Shown one piece after another: positions 36,941-46,067 of a stretch of 64,000 nt of DNA. Position 1 is the first letter of the stretch, and each line of letters starts with the position of its first letter. Source of the DNA: Thioploca ingrica (GTDB lineage: Bacteria; Pseudomonadota; Gammaproteobacteria; Beggiatoales; Beggiatoaceae). A model generated the notes under the pieces. The model saw nothing but the letters and a program-made list of their open reading frames with translations. It did not search any database and was not told the origin of the DNA. A program made the position numbers and the translations under genes. Location: positions 4,526,001-4,590,000 of the forward strand of contig AP014633.1 in assembly GCA_000828835.1 (NCBI GenBank), in the 5' to 3' direction.

Positions 36941-37346
36941 ATCAATATCCCTATTTTAAATAAAAATATATTTTAGCTTATCACTGTGTGAGGAGTTTAC
37001 TCTAAAATAAATTCAACCCGATTAGATTAGATCAGAGAGCTAATTTTATATCTCCTTAATGCGGTTAGTTATTTTTTAAAACAAGTGCTGCTTATTGAAT
37101 ACGAAAATTGAGTAGAAACAGTCACTATCAAGACACCACTGAAGGAAGACAAGGGGAATAGAAGAAGAATGGCAACACGTAGAATGAGGAGACCAACAGT
37201 TCAACTCAAGGTGAAAGCAAATAGTAGCAAATGTAGCCTGGATGAAGCGTAGCGGAATCCAGGGAGGCTATCATTCTCTTCCTGGATTCCACTGCGTTCC
37301 ATCCAGGCTACATTCTCTTCCTGGATTCCACTGTGTTCCATCCAGG
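36941..37346. other. Spacer with a repeat cluster; one doubtful mini-ORF
   Basis: A plus-strand frame at 37169-37252 (27 basic residues, MATRRMRRPTVQLKVKANSS at its start) has a GGGGA upstream but ends in the repeat, so I do not call it a gene. The main content is the CCTGGATTCC repeat cluster at 37231-37352. Confidence 0.35.
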
Positions 37347-37352
37347 CTACAT
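37231..37352. repeat. Three copies of a TAGCCTGGATG...GGAATCCAGG element
   Basis: One copy runs TAGCCTGGATG-AAGCGTAGC-GGAATCCAGG (37234-37263), and two more follow in reverse orientation (CCTGGATTCC ACTG(C/T)GTT CCATCCAGGCTA, about 37281-37310 and 37319-37349), each about 30 bases. The last copy includes the TAG stop (37347-37349) of the patatin-like gene. The inverted and direct copies could fold into alternative hairpins. Confidence 0.8.
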
Positions 37353-38357
37353 TTTAAGTAGTTCAATATCTTCTGGCTTAAACTTACTAATGAGTTCATT
37401 CCCATATTGTTGATATTTTTTGATATATTCTACTTTATCCAATCCCACTTCTTCTTTGTCTAATACTTTATCAATTCGTCTAAACGTGATATGTGGGTGT
37501 TCATTGGGATTAGCATGAGAAGAGACGTGATACGCTGCGAGTACTTGGTTAACAGTGGATTCTTTTCTCGCCTGACAAAGCAAATATGATTTTAATTGTT
37601 CGGTGAGGTGAAATTGCGCAGCGGCTTCGTAGGAAATATATTCATCTGGTTCACCGGTTCCTAATGACAAAATATAAATTTCCTCTTGAGTCCAGCGGTT
37701 AGCTAATACTTCAGTTAAAACATATCCCAAAGTGTTATTATGAATACCTTGCCCACCGTCTTGGAATACAGCACCTTTTTTCTCTAAATGAGGCGATGAG
37801 TCTAATTTATCCATTTGATAATCGTACCATTCAAATTCGGCTACATTGATTTTGTCGAAATAATAGACGGCTGATAGTGCTGACCAAGCAATCACATCAA
37901 CTATGTTGTACAACTGGTCTTTGGGATCCCAAGATTTGATAAAGTGTGTGCGTTGGGAAGATAAATTAAAAGCGGTTGCCATAAAATGGGGATATAAGTT
38001 TGCCAGTTTTAATTGACCCAAGGGTTTAATTTGACCCTCTTTGCATTTCCCCAGCTGTTTTTCTATTTCCTCAATGAAAGGACGACGATCATACTTGCCA
38101 CGGAGCCAGTTAGCGGGATTAAATAGGGTACGTTTGGTAAATAACTCTCTACCTTTATTAATATATAAGTTTTTGATTTCATTGGCTGGTATCCCGGCAG
38201 CTATTCCACCCCCAATAATGGCACCCGTAGAAGTCCCAGTGATCAGATCGAAACATTGACAGAGTGGTTTGCCACATTTTTCTTCCAAATAAGCGAGTAT
38301 TACGGCAGGTATAATCCCTCTAATACCACCGCCATCGACTTGTAGTATTTTTTTCAT
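37347..38357 (-). CDS. Patatin-like phospholipase
   Basis: The 336-residue protein is a patatin-fold lipid acyl hydrolase. The oxyanion loop is DGGGIRG (residues 8-14), the nucleophile elbow GTSTG puts the catalytic Ser at 43, and the catalytic Asp is at 200 in FQDGGQGIHNN. No signal peptide is seen, so it should act inside the cell or on the inner membrane. CBASS effectors (CapV) are of this fold, but no nucleotidyltransferase lies next to it, so a general lipid role is as likely. Its stop codon is inside the adjacent repeat. Confidence 0.92.
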   Translation of the reverse strand: MKKILQVDGGGIRGIIPAVILAYLEEKCGKPLCQCFDLITGTSTGAIIGGGIAAGIPANEIKNLYINKGRELFTKRTLFNPANWLRGKYDRRPFIEEIEKQLGKCKEGQIKPLGQLKLANLYPHFMATAFNLSSQRTHFIKSWDPKDQLYNIVDVIAWSALSAVYYFDKINVAEFEWYDYQMDKLDSSPHLEKKGAVFQDGGQGIHNNTLGYVLTEVLANRWTQEEIYILSLGTGEPDEYISYEAAAQFHLTEQLKSYLLCQARKESTVNQVLAAYHVSSHANPNEHPHITFRRIDKVLDKEEVGLDKVEYIKKYQQYGNELISKFKPEDIELLKM

Positions 38358-38545
38358 TATTCATTTACCTCCATCACAATGAGTAGTGTTGATTGAGTTA
38401 AGTATAACTTAACACCATGAAATACTTACTTGGCTTCTTACCATTATTTCCTTGATATCTTAATTCTCAGTTTCAAGCGAAGAAGGGTCTGAGGTGATTG
38501 TGTCCGGTGAGTAAATAAAGTGAAATTCTAACTTGCTTATCTTAT

Positions 38546-38899
38546 TCAAGTACTCCGCTGTAAGCGAATTCGTCCGGGACTAATTACCATAAATGCTTGC
38601 AACAACTCTGAAAGATGTTCATTGATAGCGGAAACCACTTTCTCAGCTTTTGTATTTGGAGGTAATCCTGTCAACCGAATCAAAATAATACCGGAATGAA
38701 TCCGTTTTTGACGAAATACCAACTCACCAAAATCTTTATCAGCTGTTAATAGTAATGCTTTTTGGTCATTAGCTAATTTTAGAACCATATCGTCAGAAAT
38801 ACTGGGTGCCATTTCAGCGATATACCAAACTGAGTAACCTTCTTGTCTAAGACGATCAACAATGGGTCGATCAATCCCTTCATCGGCTATAAATTTCAC
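38546..38899 (-). CDS. DUF5615-family PIN-like toxin
   Basis: The 117-residue protein begins MKFIADEGIDRPIVDRLRQE, with the first acidic residues of a PIN/Mut7-C-like fold, then MAPSISDDMVLKLANDQKAL, LLTADKDFGELVFRQ and GIILIRLTGLPPNTKAEKVV. These are the DUF5615 features. It overlaps the upstream DUF433 gene by 4 bases (ATGA), the usual order of antitoxin before toxin. It is expected to be a ribonuclease-type toxin; the family's target is poorly known. Confidence 0.85.
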   Translation of the reverse strand: MKFIADEGIDRPIVDRLRQEGYSVWYIAEMAPSISDDMVLKLANDQKALLLTADKDFGELVFRQKRIHSGIILIRLTGLPPNTKAEKVVSAINEHLSELLQAFMVISPGRIRLQRST

Positions 38900-39132
38900 T
38901 GGTCAACTTCTGTCGTATTGTAAACTGTAACCGCTCTCAATGCCTCGGCTGCAAAAGCTAAGGCTGCTTGAATAGCTTCACGAGATAACCGTGGATGTGC
39001 TTCAAGTATTTGTTCTATCGTTTCTCCGGTAGAGAGCTTTTCTAGAATAAGTTCAACCGTGATACGTGTGCCGGCGATTACCGGTTTACCCATCATAATC
39101 GCCGGATCGGATATGATTAGTTGATTAAACAT
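38896..39132 (-). CDS. DUF433-family antitoxin
   Basis: The 78-residue protein has the DUF433 signature IISDPAIMMGKPVIAGTRIT VELILEKLSTGETIEQILEA and then LSREAIQAALAFAAEALRAV. It is a small helix-turn-helix-like domain that binds the promoter and neutralises the DUF5615 partner encoded directly downstream. The two overlap by 4 bases. Both look full length, so this is probably a working toxin-antitoxin module. Confidence 0.85.
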   Translation of the reverse strand: MFNQLIISDPAIMMGKPVIAGTRITVELILEKLSTGETIEQILEAHPRLSREAIQAALAFAAEALRAVTVYNTTEVDQ

Positions 39133-39200
39133 ACGTTATTTTATTCTATTCTTTAAGTAACACAACGTAAAATTAGGTTCGACATCTCACCATTATTTTT

Positions 39201-40658
39201 TTAGTATTTTGCTCTTAATATGTTAAGTAAAGCAATCAAAAAATCCCATATCTTACCAACAGAAGGAATAAACAAGCGTTCATCGGGTGAATGTGGATTA
39301 CAGATAGTGGGTCCCAATGAAATCATATCCATTTGGGGATATCGATGACCAATAATACCAGTTTCCAATCCGGCATGAATAACTTGTACTGCAGGTTCCT
39401 GTCCAAATAATGAGCAATACACGGTTTGGCAATGAGCTAATAAAGGTGAATCTAACTTCGGTTGCCAAGCAGGGTAGAGATTATCCGTTTTGACTTGAGC
39501 ACCGGCTAGTGTGGCAATGGCATTGATACGGTTAGTGAGTTCCTCAAGTCGTGACCAAATGGAACTACGCTGACTGATTAAAATATCCATTTGGGTTACT
39601 TGCGTGGTAATAACCGCCAGATTACAAGAAGTTTCTACGAGTGTTTCCTGGGCAGGTAAAGTGGCGATTACCCCGTGAGGTAGGGCTAAGAGCAGTTGGA
39701 TAAGGTGATGACTTTGCTTAACAGAGAGAACCGAAGTTAATTCATCCCCGGCGGATAATGGTACGATTGAAATTAGAATATCTGGTTCCGTGGCGGCAAA
39801 CTCATTCCTAACAACCGTATTAAAGGTGGCTACGACTGCTTGCATTGCCGCTACAGCCGTCGGTGGACAAGTAAGCCAAGCTTGGGCATGACGCGCAATG
39901 GCATTATGCACCGTACCACCTTGTATTTCGACCAGTTGCCATGATTCAATGGTAGGTAATGCTTGAAGGGTACGTGCTAATAGTTGATTAGCATTAGCTA
40001 AATGCTTATTGATATCAATGCCAGAGTGACCGCCTTGTAAACCACTGACTTCGATTTGCAACAACACCTGCTTTGCTGGAATCGGTTCACGCTGAAGCAC
40101 AATAGATAAGTGACTATTTCTACCACCAGCACAGCCATTGATCAAAACCCCTTCTTCTTCTGAATCGAGATTAATTAACCTAGAACCGGTGAGCAACTCA
40201 GTGCTAATACCTGAAGCCCCAATCAATCCCGCTTCTTCATCCACAGTAAATAACAATTCGAGCGGTGGATGAACTACCGTCATATCACTAGCCACCGCGA
40301 GAGCAATTGCCAAACCAATCCCATTATCAGCACCCAGGGTAGTTTTATCGGCGTGAAGCCAATCACCATCACGTAAACATCGAATCGCATCATGATTGAA
40401 ATCATGGGCTGAATCAGCGGTTTTTTCGCAGACCATGTCCATATGAGCTTGTAATACCACTGTTGGAGCATGAGTGTCAGTTGTGGTTGCCGGTACCCGA
40501 ATGCAAAGATTACCTACTTCATCGGTTTGGTGAGTGAAGTGATGGTGATCTGCCCAATGTTGTAGCCACTGACGCAGACGAGTTTCTTGTTTTGAACAAC
40601 GTGGAATCGCATTGATTTGTTCAAATAGATTTAAAATAATATTGATTTTAGGGTGCAT
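39201..40658 (-). CDS. pepD: Aminoacyl-histidine dipeptidase (peptidase D)
   Basis: PepD is a cytosolic zinc dipeptidase (M20 family) that cleaves Xaa-His and other dipeptides. I choose the ATG at 40658 (MHPKINIILNLFEQINAIPR), which gives 485 residues, the E. coli length. The longer reading from 40763 would run into the divergent gene. Metal and catalytic residues are in VVLQAHMDMVCEK, KTTLGADNGIGLAIALA, FTVDEEAGLIGASGI and the C-terminal VIHAGLETGIIGHRYPQMDM ISLGP. It lies upstream of the toxin-antitoxin pair on the same strand and divergent from the next gene. Confidence 0.95.
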   Translation of the reverse strand: MHPKINIILNLFEQINAIPRCSKQETRLRQWLQHWADHHHFTHQTDEVGNLCIRVPATTTDTHAPTVVLQAHMDMVCEKTADSAHDFNHDAIRCLRDGDWLHADKTTLGADNGIGLAIALAVASDMTVVHPPLELLFTVDEEAGLIGASGISTELLTGSRLINLDSEEEGVLINGCAGGRNSHLSIVLQREPIPAKQVLLQIEVSGLQGGHSGIDINKHLANANQLLARTLQALPTIESWQLVEIQGGTVHNAIARHAQAWLTCPPTAVAAMQAVVATFNTVVRNEFAATEPDILISIVPLSAGDELTSVLSVKQSHHLIQLLLALPHGVIATLPAQETLVETSCNLAVITTQVTQMDILISQRSSIWSRLEELTNRINAIATLAGAQVKTDNLYPAWQPKLDSPLLAHCQTVYCSLFGQEPAVQVIHAGLETGIIGHRYPQMDMISLGPTICNPHSPDERLFIPSVGKIWDFLIALLNILRAKY

Positions 40659-40688
40659 AAACTTTATTTTAATATTCTTAGCGGGTAA

Positions 40689-41306
40689 ATGGATAGCACT
40701 ATGGCATTTAGTGATTATAAACATATTTATCAGGTTCAAACCGATTATCAAATTGAATATCAAGAAGATAACTTTTTAATTATTGCAGAATATAACCCTT
40801 CTAATCAAATTATTGCCGAATTAGAATTTAATCAAAAGAATATCGATATTTTTTCCTCGGAAGCAGCCCGATGCGAGACCATAATATTTCCAATCTTAAG
40901 AGAAGTTTATCAAAACTATGCTGAAAAAACGGCTTTGTGGATCCAAAAATCGATTGCCTATGATGAAAAATTAAATGGTACACCAGATTATATGATTTCC
41001 AAACGATCTCCATTAGGAAAAACGATGTTAGAATTACCACTGTTTATTATAGTCGAGGCCAAAAAAAATGATTTTGAACAAGGTTGGGGACAATGTTTGG
41101 CTGAACTGGTGGCAGTAAAAAATATGAATGGCCGTGATAAACAATCGATTTATGGAATAGTAACAGATGGAAAATTATGGGAATTTGGCAAATTAGTCGA
41201 TAAAATTTTTAGCAAAAATAGCGATAGTTTTATTCTCAACGAATTGAGTAAATTATTGGGGGCATTAAAATTTATTTTTGATGAAGTCACTAAAGAAATA
41301 GTCTAA
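40689..41306 (+). CDS. PD-(D/E)XK-like protein, unknown function
   Basis: The 205-residue protein (or 201 from the ATG at 40701) contains NGTPDYMISKRSPLGKTMLE, then LPLFIIVEAKKNDFEQGWGQ CLAELVAVKN and SIYGIVTDGKLWEFGKLV. The Asp in GTPD, the ExK in VEAKK and the Gln-rich helix after it form the catalytic pattern of the PD-(D/E)XK phosphodiesterase superfamily. It stands alone, so it is not part of a visible restriction system. A relic at 18529-18972 may belong to a similar family. Confidence 0.7.
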   Translation: MDSTMAFSDYKHIYQVQTDYQIEYQEDNFLIIAEYNPSNQIIAELEFNQKNIDIFSSEAARCETIIFPILREVYQNYAEKTALWIQKSIAYDEKLNGTPDYMISKRSPLGKTMLELPLFIIVEAKKNDFEQGWGQCLAELVAVKNMNGRDKQSIYGIVTDGKLWEFGKLVDKIFSKNSDSFILNELSKLLGALKFIFDEVTKEIV

Positions 41307-41408
41307 GACCTAGAGACTATACTGGCGTTTCTGATACACTATAAAAGTGCTAACTGCTAAATAAAAAACAGTTAAGAAAGAGGATGTTTATCACCTTAAA
41401 GGAGAAAA

Positions 41409-42170
41409 ATGATGCTTTATAAGCGATTTGTGCTAGTTTTAGCAGCAACTTTAGGCTTACAAATCAGCGCCTTTGCTAAAGAAGAAACTAGCGGTGATCA
41501 TTGGGGCTATACGGGAAAAACCGGACCGGCTCATTGGGCGGATTTGTCAAAGGAATATGCGGTGTGTCATGATGGTCACCATCAATCACCAGTTAATATC
41601 ACTAAAAGTGTCAAAGCCCAACTCCCGCCATTAGAATTTAATTACCATTCTATCCCACTGGTCATTGAAAATAATGGCCATACCATTAAGATAACTGCTG
41701 ATAAAGCGGGTGATTTAAAAATAGGCGGAACCACTTACCACTTAATGCAGTTTCACACCCATCAGCCCAGTGACGAGGCGATTAATGGTAAGCGAGCCGC
41801 TATGGTAGTTCACTTAGTTCATCAAGATGATAATAACCACCTCGCGGTGGTATCGGTTTTATTGGATGAAAGTAAAACGACTAATCCGTTGCTAGAAAAA
41901 CTCGCGAAATTCTTACCGAAGCGACCCAGTGAAGTACAACCACATCAGGAAAAAATCGATATTAATCAGTTGTTACCGACTGAAAAAGATTATTATACCT
42001 TTGAGGGTTCTTTGACAACCCCACCGTGTACTGAAGGAGTCAAGTGGATAATTTTGAAGCAACACATGCCCATTACAGCTACCGATTTAATCCAATACCA
42101 AAAATTGTATCCACGCAATGCACGTCCATTACAACCGCTGAATGATCGTGAGGTGTTTTCCTCTAACTAA
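41409..42170 (+). CDS. cah: Alpha-type carbonic anhydrase, periplasmic
   Basis: This zinc enzyme interconverts CO2 and bicarbonate in the periplasm. A signal peptide (FVLVLAATLGLQISAFA) precedes the alpha-CA domain. That domain has DHWGYTGKTGPAHWADL, HHQSPVNI, the zinc histidines in MQFHTHQPSDEA and MVVHLVHQDD, and the substrate pocket residues in YTFEGSLTTPPCTEGVKWII. The 253-residue length is typical. AAAGGAGAAAA precedes two adjacent ATG codons. In an autotrophic sulfur oxidiser it may help carbon supply; that is inference. Confidence 0.96.
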   Translation: MMLYKRFVLVLAATLGLQISAFAKEETSGDHWGYTGKTGPAHWADLSKEYAVCHDGHHQSPVNITKSVKAQLPPLEFNYHSIPLVIENNGHTIKITADKAGDLKIGGTTYHLMQFHTHQPSDEAINGKRAAMVVHLVHQDDNNHLAVVSVLLDESKTTNPLLEKLAKFLPKRPSEVQPHQEKIDINQLLPTEKDYYTFEGSLTTPPCTEGVKWIILKQHMPITATDLIQYQKLYPRNARPLQPLNDREVFSSN

Positions 42171-42264
42171 CTGAAAATAATACCTAATGTGTTACTGGTT
42201 GCAGTGACACATTGGCAAAAATAAGTCGATTAAAGCCAACTCTGAATCTTTGGAAGTAAAACAG

Positions 42265-42735
42265 ATGAAATATTTGAGCAGATTACTATTTTTGCTGGTT
42301 ATTGTGTATTTAGGTTGGCCTTATTTTCACCTGTATCAACTTCATCGCGCCGTAATAAACAATGATAGTGCTGCCATCGAAGACTTGGTTGATTTGAAGA
42401 AAGTCAATCAAGTTTTTAAAGAAAATTTAGAATGGCAAATGAACCATGCGGTTAATTCACAAAGTAATCTGTTCCCGGAAGTGGTAAGACAAAGTGCGCA
42501 AACGATTATAGGTACCTTAAGCAATTTAGCAGCAGAAGCGGTAGTGATAGATGCCAAAAATTTACTGAAGCGCTTACATAAAATCAACGGTTCTTTATGG
42601 GAAAAAACCACCTTCGCTTTTTTTGAATCGCCTACCCGGTTTACGATTCGATTAGGTGAATTAGGACGCAATCCGATTCATATCCAAATGACTTTACAGG
42701 ATTGGTCTTGGCGAGTCACCGCGATTTACGACTGA
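42265..42735 (+). CDS. DUF2939-like membrane-anchored protein
   Basis: From the ATG at 42265 the 156-residue protein has one N-terminal hydrophobic segment (LSRLLFLLVIVYLGWPYFHL) then YQLHRAVINNDSAAIEDLVD, the pattern of DUF2939 proteins. The C-terminal half holds FAFFESPTRFTIRLGELG and LQDWSWRVTAIYD, also typical. The TTG start at 42250 is less likely. The function of this family is not established. One base separates it from the MazG-like gene, so the two are probably co-translated. Confidence 0.8.
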   Translation: MKYLSRLLFLLVIVYLGWPYFHLYQLHRAVINNDSAAIEDLVDLKKVNQVFKENLEWQMNHAVNSQSNLFPEVVRQSAQTIIGTLSNLAAEAVVIDAKNLLKRLHKINGSLWEKTTFAFFESPTRFTIRLGELGRNPIHIQMTLQDWSWRVTAIYD

Positions 42736-42736
42736 A

Positions 42737-43090
42737 ATGTCTACTGATAGTCTTGAACAATTACGTCAACGTTTAGCTGAATTTGCAGCAGTGCGCGATT
42801 GGGATCAATTTCATTCCCCCAAAAATTTAGCGATGGCTTTAATTGCGGAATCAGCAGAATTGATTGAACATTTTCAATGGCTTACTGAGGAACAAAGCCG
42901 CTGCTTATCCCCTGTAAAAAAACAAGCCGTCAGTTATGAATTAGCGGATATTTTAATTTATCTCATTCGGATAGCCGATAAACTTGACATTGACTTAATT
43001 ACTGCGGCGCAACTTAAAATTCAACTCAATGAAAACCGTTATCCGGTTGAACGGGTAAAAGGAGATGCTCGCCGTGCTGATGAATATTAA
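42737..43090 (+). CDS. MazG-like nucleotide pyrophosphohydrolase
   Basis: The 117-residue protein starts MSTDSLEQLRQRLAEFAAVR and has the all-alpha NTP pyrophosphatase metal motif: ALIAESAELIEHFQWLTEE followed by YELADILIYLIRIADKLDID, giving the E-x3-E and E-x2-D residues. It matches the small MazG-like / dCTP pyrophosphatase group that cleaves noncanonical or excess nucleoside triphosphates to monophosphates. It follows the DUF2939 gene directly. The exact substrate is unknown. Confidence 0.9.
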   Translation: MSTDSLEQLRQRLAEFAAVRDWDQFHSPKNLAMALIAESAELIEHFQWLTEEQSRCLSPVKKQAVSYELADILIYLIRIADKLDIDLITAAQLKIQLNENRYPVERVKGDARRADEY

Positions 43091-43264
43091 GTGATTGATG
43101 AATAATCTTAATAAAGTTAAAGTACCGATTTTAAAACTCAATAAATTTTGGCAATTTTATAAGGGAAGTGCTAAAATATAAAATGTTGTTAATTGTTAAT
43201 CTGTTTTGTGACCAAATGGATACCCCACTTAGGGGAAGTCTTTACTCACAAGAGGTAGATAAGT

Positions 43265-45412
43265 ATGTTAAATAAATTACTCCTACAGCGACCTCTGTTT
43301 TTAGGAGCATTGATTAAGTTAGAAATACGACGGAGTGTCCAACTCGCTATTTCAGTTATAATTTTGTTTTTAGTTCCGGTTGTTTTTGCCGATTTGATTG
43401 AACTTCCATCCATTCCTCCAAAAATACCCCCGCTGAAAAAACTGGAAGACGTGCAAATCGCACGCGGCGGTAGTGTCCGTGTTATCGTTGAGTTGGATAT
43501 GAGTGCGGTGAATCTTCCATCGTCTACACGAGCAGGTGATCGAAGTACATCATTAAGTTTAGAAGATCAAGCCGCACAAGTTGCTTTAGTCCAAGGAATG
43601 TTCCTAGATAATTTAAAAAAGGGAATGATCACGCCAACTGAGAATCCGGTTCAAACTCAGTTTAATTATGTTCCGGCTTTAGTAATGAAGGTTGATAGAT
43701 TTCTATTGAGTCAGATTAAGCGAGATTCCCTAGTTAAATCAGTAGTCTTAGATCAAGCTGTTCCTATGGCATTAACTGAAAGTATCCCTTTAATTGGAGC
43801 AGATAAAGTTTGGCAAAAAGGTTATAAGGGCAGTGGGCAAACGGTAGCTATTATAGATAGCGGGGTCGATGGCAATCATCCCGCTTTAGCTGGTAAAGTA
43901 GTTGCCGAAGCTTGTTTCTCAACCACCGATCCTTCGGTTAGGTCAAGTAGTTTGTGTCCAAATGGAAAAGATGAACAAATAGGGCAGGGTAGTGCGATTC
44001 CTTGCGAAGAAATAACCGGTTGTGATCATGGTACCCATGTCGCCGGTATTGCCACAGCTAATGGTGAGGTAAAAGGCGTCGCCCCAGAAGCCAAGATTAT
44101 TGCCATACAGGTCTCTTCTCGCTTTGATAATAATACGTTGTGTGGTAATTTACCCTGCCTGCTTATTTATTTTTCGGATGTGATCCGTGCTCTAGAATAT
44201 GTATATTCCATTCATAATCAAATAGCTATCGCCTCTGCTAATTTAAGTATCGGTGGCGGCTATTATTCTTCTCCCTGTGATAGCGAGATACCACCATTAA
44301 CCCAGATAATAGATAATCTTCGTCACTTTGGAATAGCAACGGTGGTTGCTTCCGGTAATGGTTGGAATGGTTACTCAATGAGCCTTCCAGCTTGTATTTC
44401 TAGCGCCATCAGTGTGGGAGCCACTTGTGATGTAGAGAGTTCTGATCCAACCTACGATCAGGTTTGCCCCGGTGGCAAGGACAGTGTTGCCCTGTTTTCC
44501 AATAGTGCTGATTTCTTAGATTTATTAGCACCAGGTATGTGGGTTACTTCAACTGTACCTGGAGGTGGTATTGGCACTAAAGGAGGGACTTCAATGTCAA
44601 CACCGTTTGTTACCGGTGCTTGGGCGCTATTGAAATCAGCTAAACCAGACGCTACCGTTGAAGAAATTTTAACCATTTTACAAGACACGGGTAAACCGAT
44701 CTTAGATAAAAGGAATGATTTAACTAAACCACGTATTCAACTGGATGCAGCGGTAGTGGTAGTGGAACCTCCACCACCAGTTGATGATCCTCAACCACCA
44801 CCAGTTGATCCTCCGACACCACCAGTTGATCCTCCGACACCACCAGTTGATCCTCCAACGCCGCCAGTTGATTCTCCGACACCACCAGTTGATCCTCCGA
44901 CGCCGCCAGTTGATCCTCCGACACCACCAGTTGATCCTCCGACGCCGCCAGTTGATCCTCCGACACCACCAGTTGATCCTCCGACGCCGCCAGTTGATCC
45001 TCCGACACCACCAGTTGATCCTCCGACGCCGCCAGTTGATCCTTCATTAGCAACGATATTACCCAATATTTCCGTGGTGCCTGATGAACAAGGTTTCCAT
45101 TTCATGTGGGAGCAAGCTGCTGAGCTAGATAGTGGCGGTGGAATGAATTTATGGTGTGCCGAGATGGATAAGGATAACCATACCTTCAAAGATTTGACGA
45201 AAGTTAACCAACAACTCACAGCGGCTATCGATGAAGCCTTTTATCCTATCGGTGGCATTAGTGGTGTCAAATATTGTACCTTAGAAGAAATCAATGCGGC
45301 TGGCGAAAGTACTTTCCATTGCGATGCTGCAGTGGTCATTAGTGATGAAGCCACTGTTAACATTGCCGATTTGGAAGCCGCTAAAGCTTTATGTCATAGT
45401 CTCACGCAATAA
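43265..45412 (+). CDS. Subtilisin-like serine protease with Pro-rich repeat stalk
   Basis: The 715-residue protein has an N-terminal hydrophobic segment (LAISVIILFLVPVVFA near residue 30) that should direct export. A propeptide region to about 170 and an S8 catalytic domain follow. The triad is in VAIIDSGVDGNHP (Asp), CDHGTHVAGIAT (His) and GGTSMSTPFVTGAWALL (Ser). A stalk of eleven TPPVDPP units (44818-45045) links to a C-terminal domain of about 115 residues with four cysteines, which probably binds a surface or substrate. It is followed by a strong terminator. The start at 43265 has AAGAGGTAGATAAGT upstream. Confidence 0.95.
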   Translation: MLNKLLLQRPLFLGALIKLEIRRSVQLAISVIILFLVPVVFADLIELPSIPPKIPPLKKLEDVQIARGGSVRVIVELDMSAVNLPSSTRAGDRSTSLSLEDQAAQVALVQGMFLDNLKKGMITPTENPVQTQFNYVPALVMKVDRFLLSQIKRDSLVKSVVLDQAVPMALTESIPLIGADKVWQKGYKGSGQTVAIIDSGVDGNHPALAGKVVAEACFSTTDPSVRSSSLCPNGKDEQIGQGSAIPCEEITGCDHGTHVAGIATANGEVKGVAPEAKIIAIQVSSRFDNNTLCGNLPCLLIYFSDVIRALEYVYSIHNQIAIASANLSIGGGYYSSPCDSEIPPLTQIIDNLRHFGIATVVASGNGWNGYSMSLPACISSAISVGATCDVESSDPTYDQVCPGGKDSVALFSNSADFLDLLAPGMWVTSTVPGGGIGTKGGTSMSTPFVTGAWALLKSAKPDATVEEILTILQDTGKPILDKRNDLTKPRIQLDAAVVVVEPPPPVDDPQPPPVDPPTPPVDPPTPPVDPPTPPVDSPTPPVDPPTPPVDPPTPPVDPPTPPVDPPTPPVDPPTPPVDPPTPPVDPPTPPVDPSLATILPNISVVPDEQGFHFMWEQAAELDSGGGMNLWCAEMDKDNHTFKDLTKVNQQLTAAIDEAFYPIGGISGVKYCTLEEINAAGESTFHCDAAVVISDEATVNIADLEAAKALCHSLTQ
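44797..45048. repeat. Tandem 21-bp repeat coding for TPPVDPP
   Basis: Eleven TPPVD units after one PPPVDPP unit. Two codon versions alternate through most of the array (ACACCACCAGTTGATCCTCCG and the same with ACGCCGCCA), giving a 42-bp higher-order period. Such arrays change length easily, so unit number may vary among strains or be misassembled. Confidence 0.9.
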
Positions 45413-45452
45413 ATTCATTATCGACTAAAAAGTTAAAAATGCCTTGTTGAGA

Positions 45453-45480
45453 AACCCGGTAGAACTTACCGGGTTTTTTT
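45453..45480 (+). terminator. Intrinsic terminator after the subtilase gene
   Basis: AACCCGGTA (45453-45461) pairs perfectly with TACCGGGTT (45467-45475) over a five-base loop, followed by a seven-T run. This is the clearest terminator in the window. Confidence 0.9.
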
Positions 45481-46067
45481 ATTGGTAACATGAATTGGAT
45501 TGCTGATGTTACGCACTAGAGACCGCTGTTTTTGTTCCCCCCTTTGAACAAGAGGAAAAGGGGCGTTACGCTTTGCTAACGCACCCTACATAAAATCAAT
45601 TACTTATAAGAGTTATCCGAATATCGAGTTTTCAGTATTGTTAAAATTATTTTTAAATATATATTAGATAACTAGCAACAGAACTTAGGTTAATAAAGTA
45701 TTATTTTTATGTTATATTTTCCAGTACTAGACTTTATTCTAATTCAGTTTAGAATAACCAAATTTTTAATAGTGACTATATTGCCTGAGTGTATAGTCCA
45801 ACGCTTCTTTATGAATTGCTGGTGCTTAACTTTATTTTAAAGTTTGTTACATTTCCTGGCGTTAATTTATTTTTTCTTTAAAAAGTGATTCTGTTAATAA
45901 CAGCTAATCAATTTTGATTGGATCACTTTAAAATCCGGGTTAGGTTTTGCAAAAATGAAGTAAGAAAATACTTAGTGAACCGAATTTAATTTCAGTAGAT
46001 TTTAAAAAAGCGAATAAAGTCATATTGTTGTAAATTAATTTAATCCATTTGGAGAAATAAGTTTATT
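45481..46067. other. Long AT-rich spacer upstream of gpmA
   Basis: About 590 bases without a gene. It holds a C-rich tract (45537-45556) and a short GGTGCGTTA-family palindrome (45559-45594, GGGGCGTTACGC...GCTAACGCACCCTAC). The rest is A/T tracts. GGAG at about 46051 is the ribosome binding site of gpmA. Confidence 0.5.

Noticed and set aside
37347-38357. Patatin gene as CBASS effector CapV
   Set aside because: No CD-NTase or Cap2/Cap3 gene is adjacent.
44797-45048. Possible CRISPR array
   Set aside because: The 21-bp units have no spacers and encode TPPVDPP in frame within a protease gene.
44724-45219. Long open frames on other strands and frames over the subtilase stalk
   Set aside because: They are by-products of the 21-bp coding repeat, which keeps several frames open, and have no start signals or family features.
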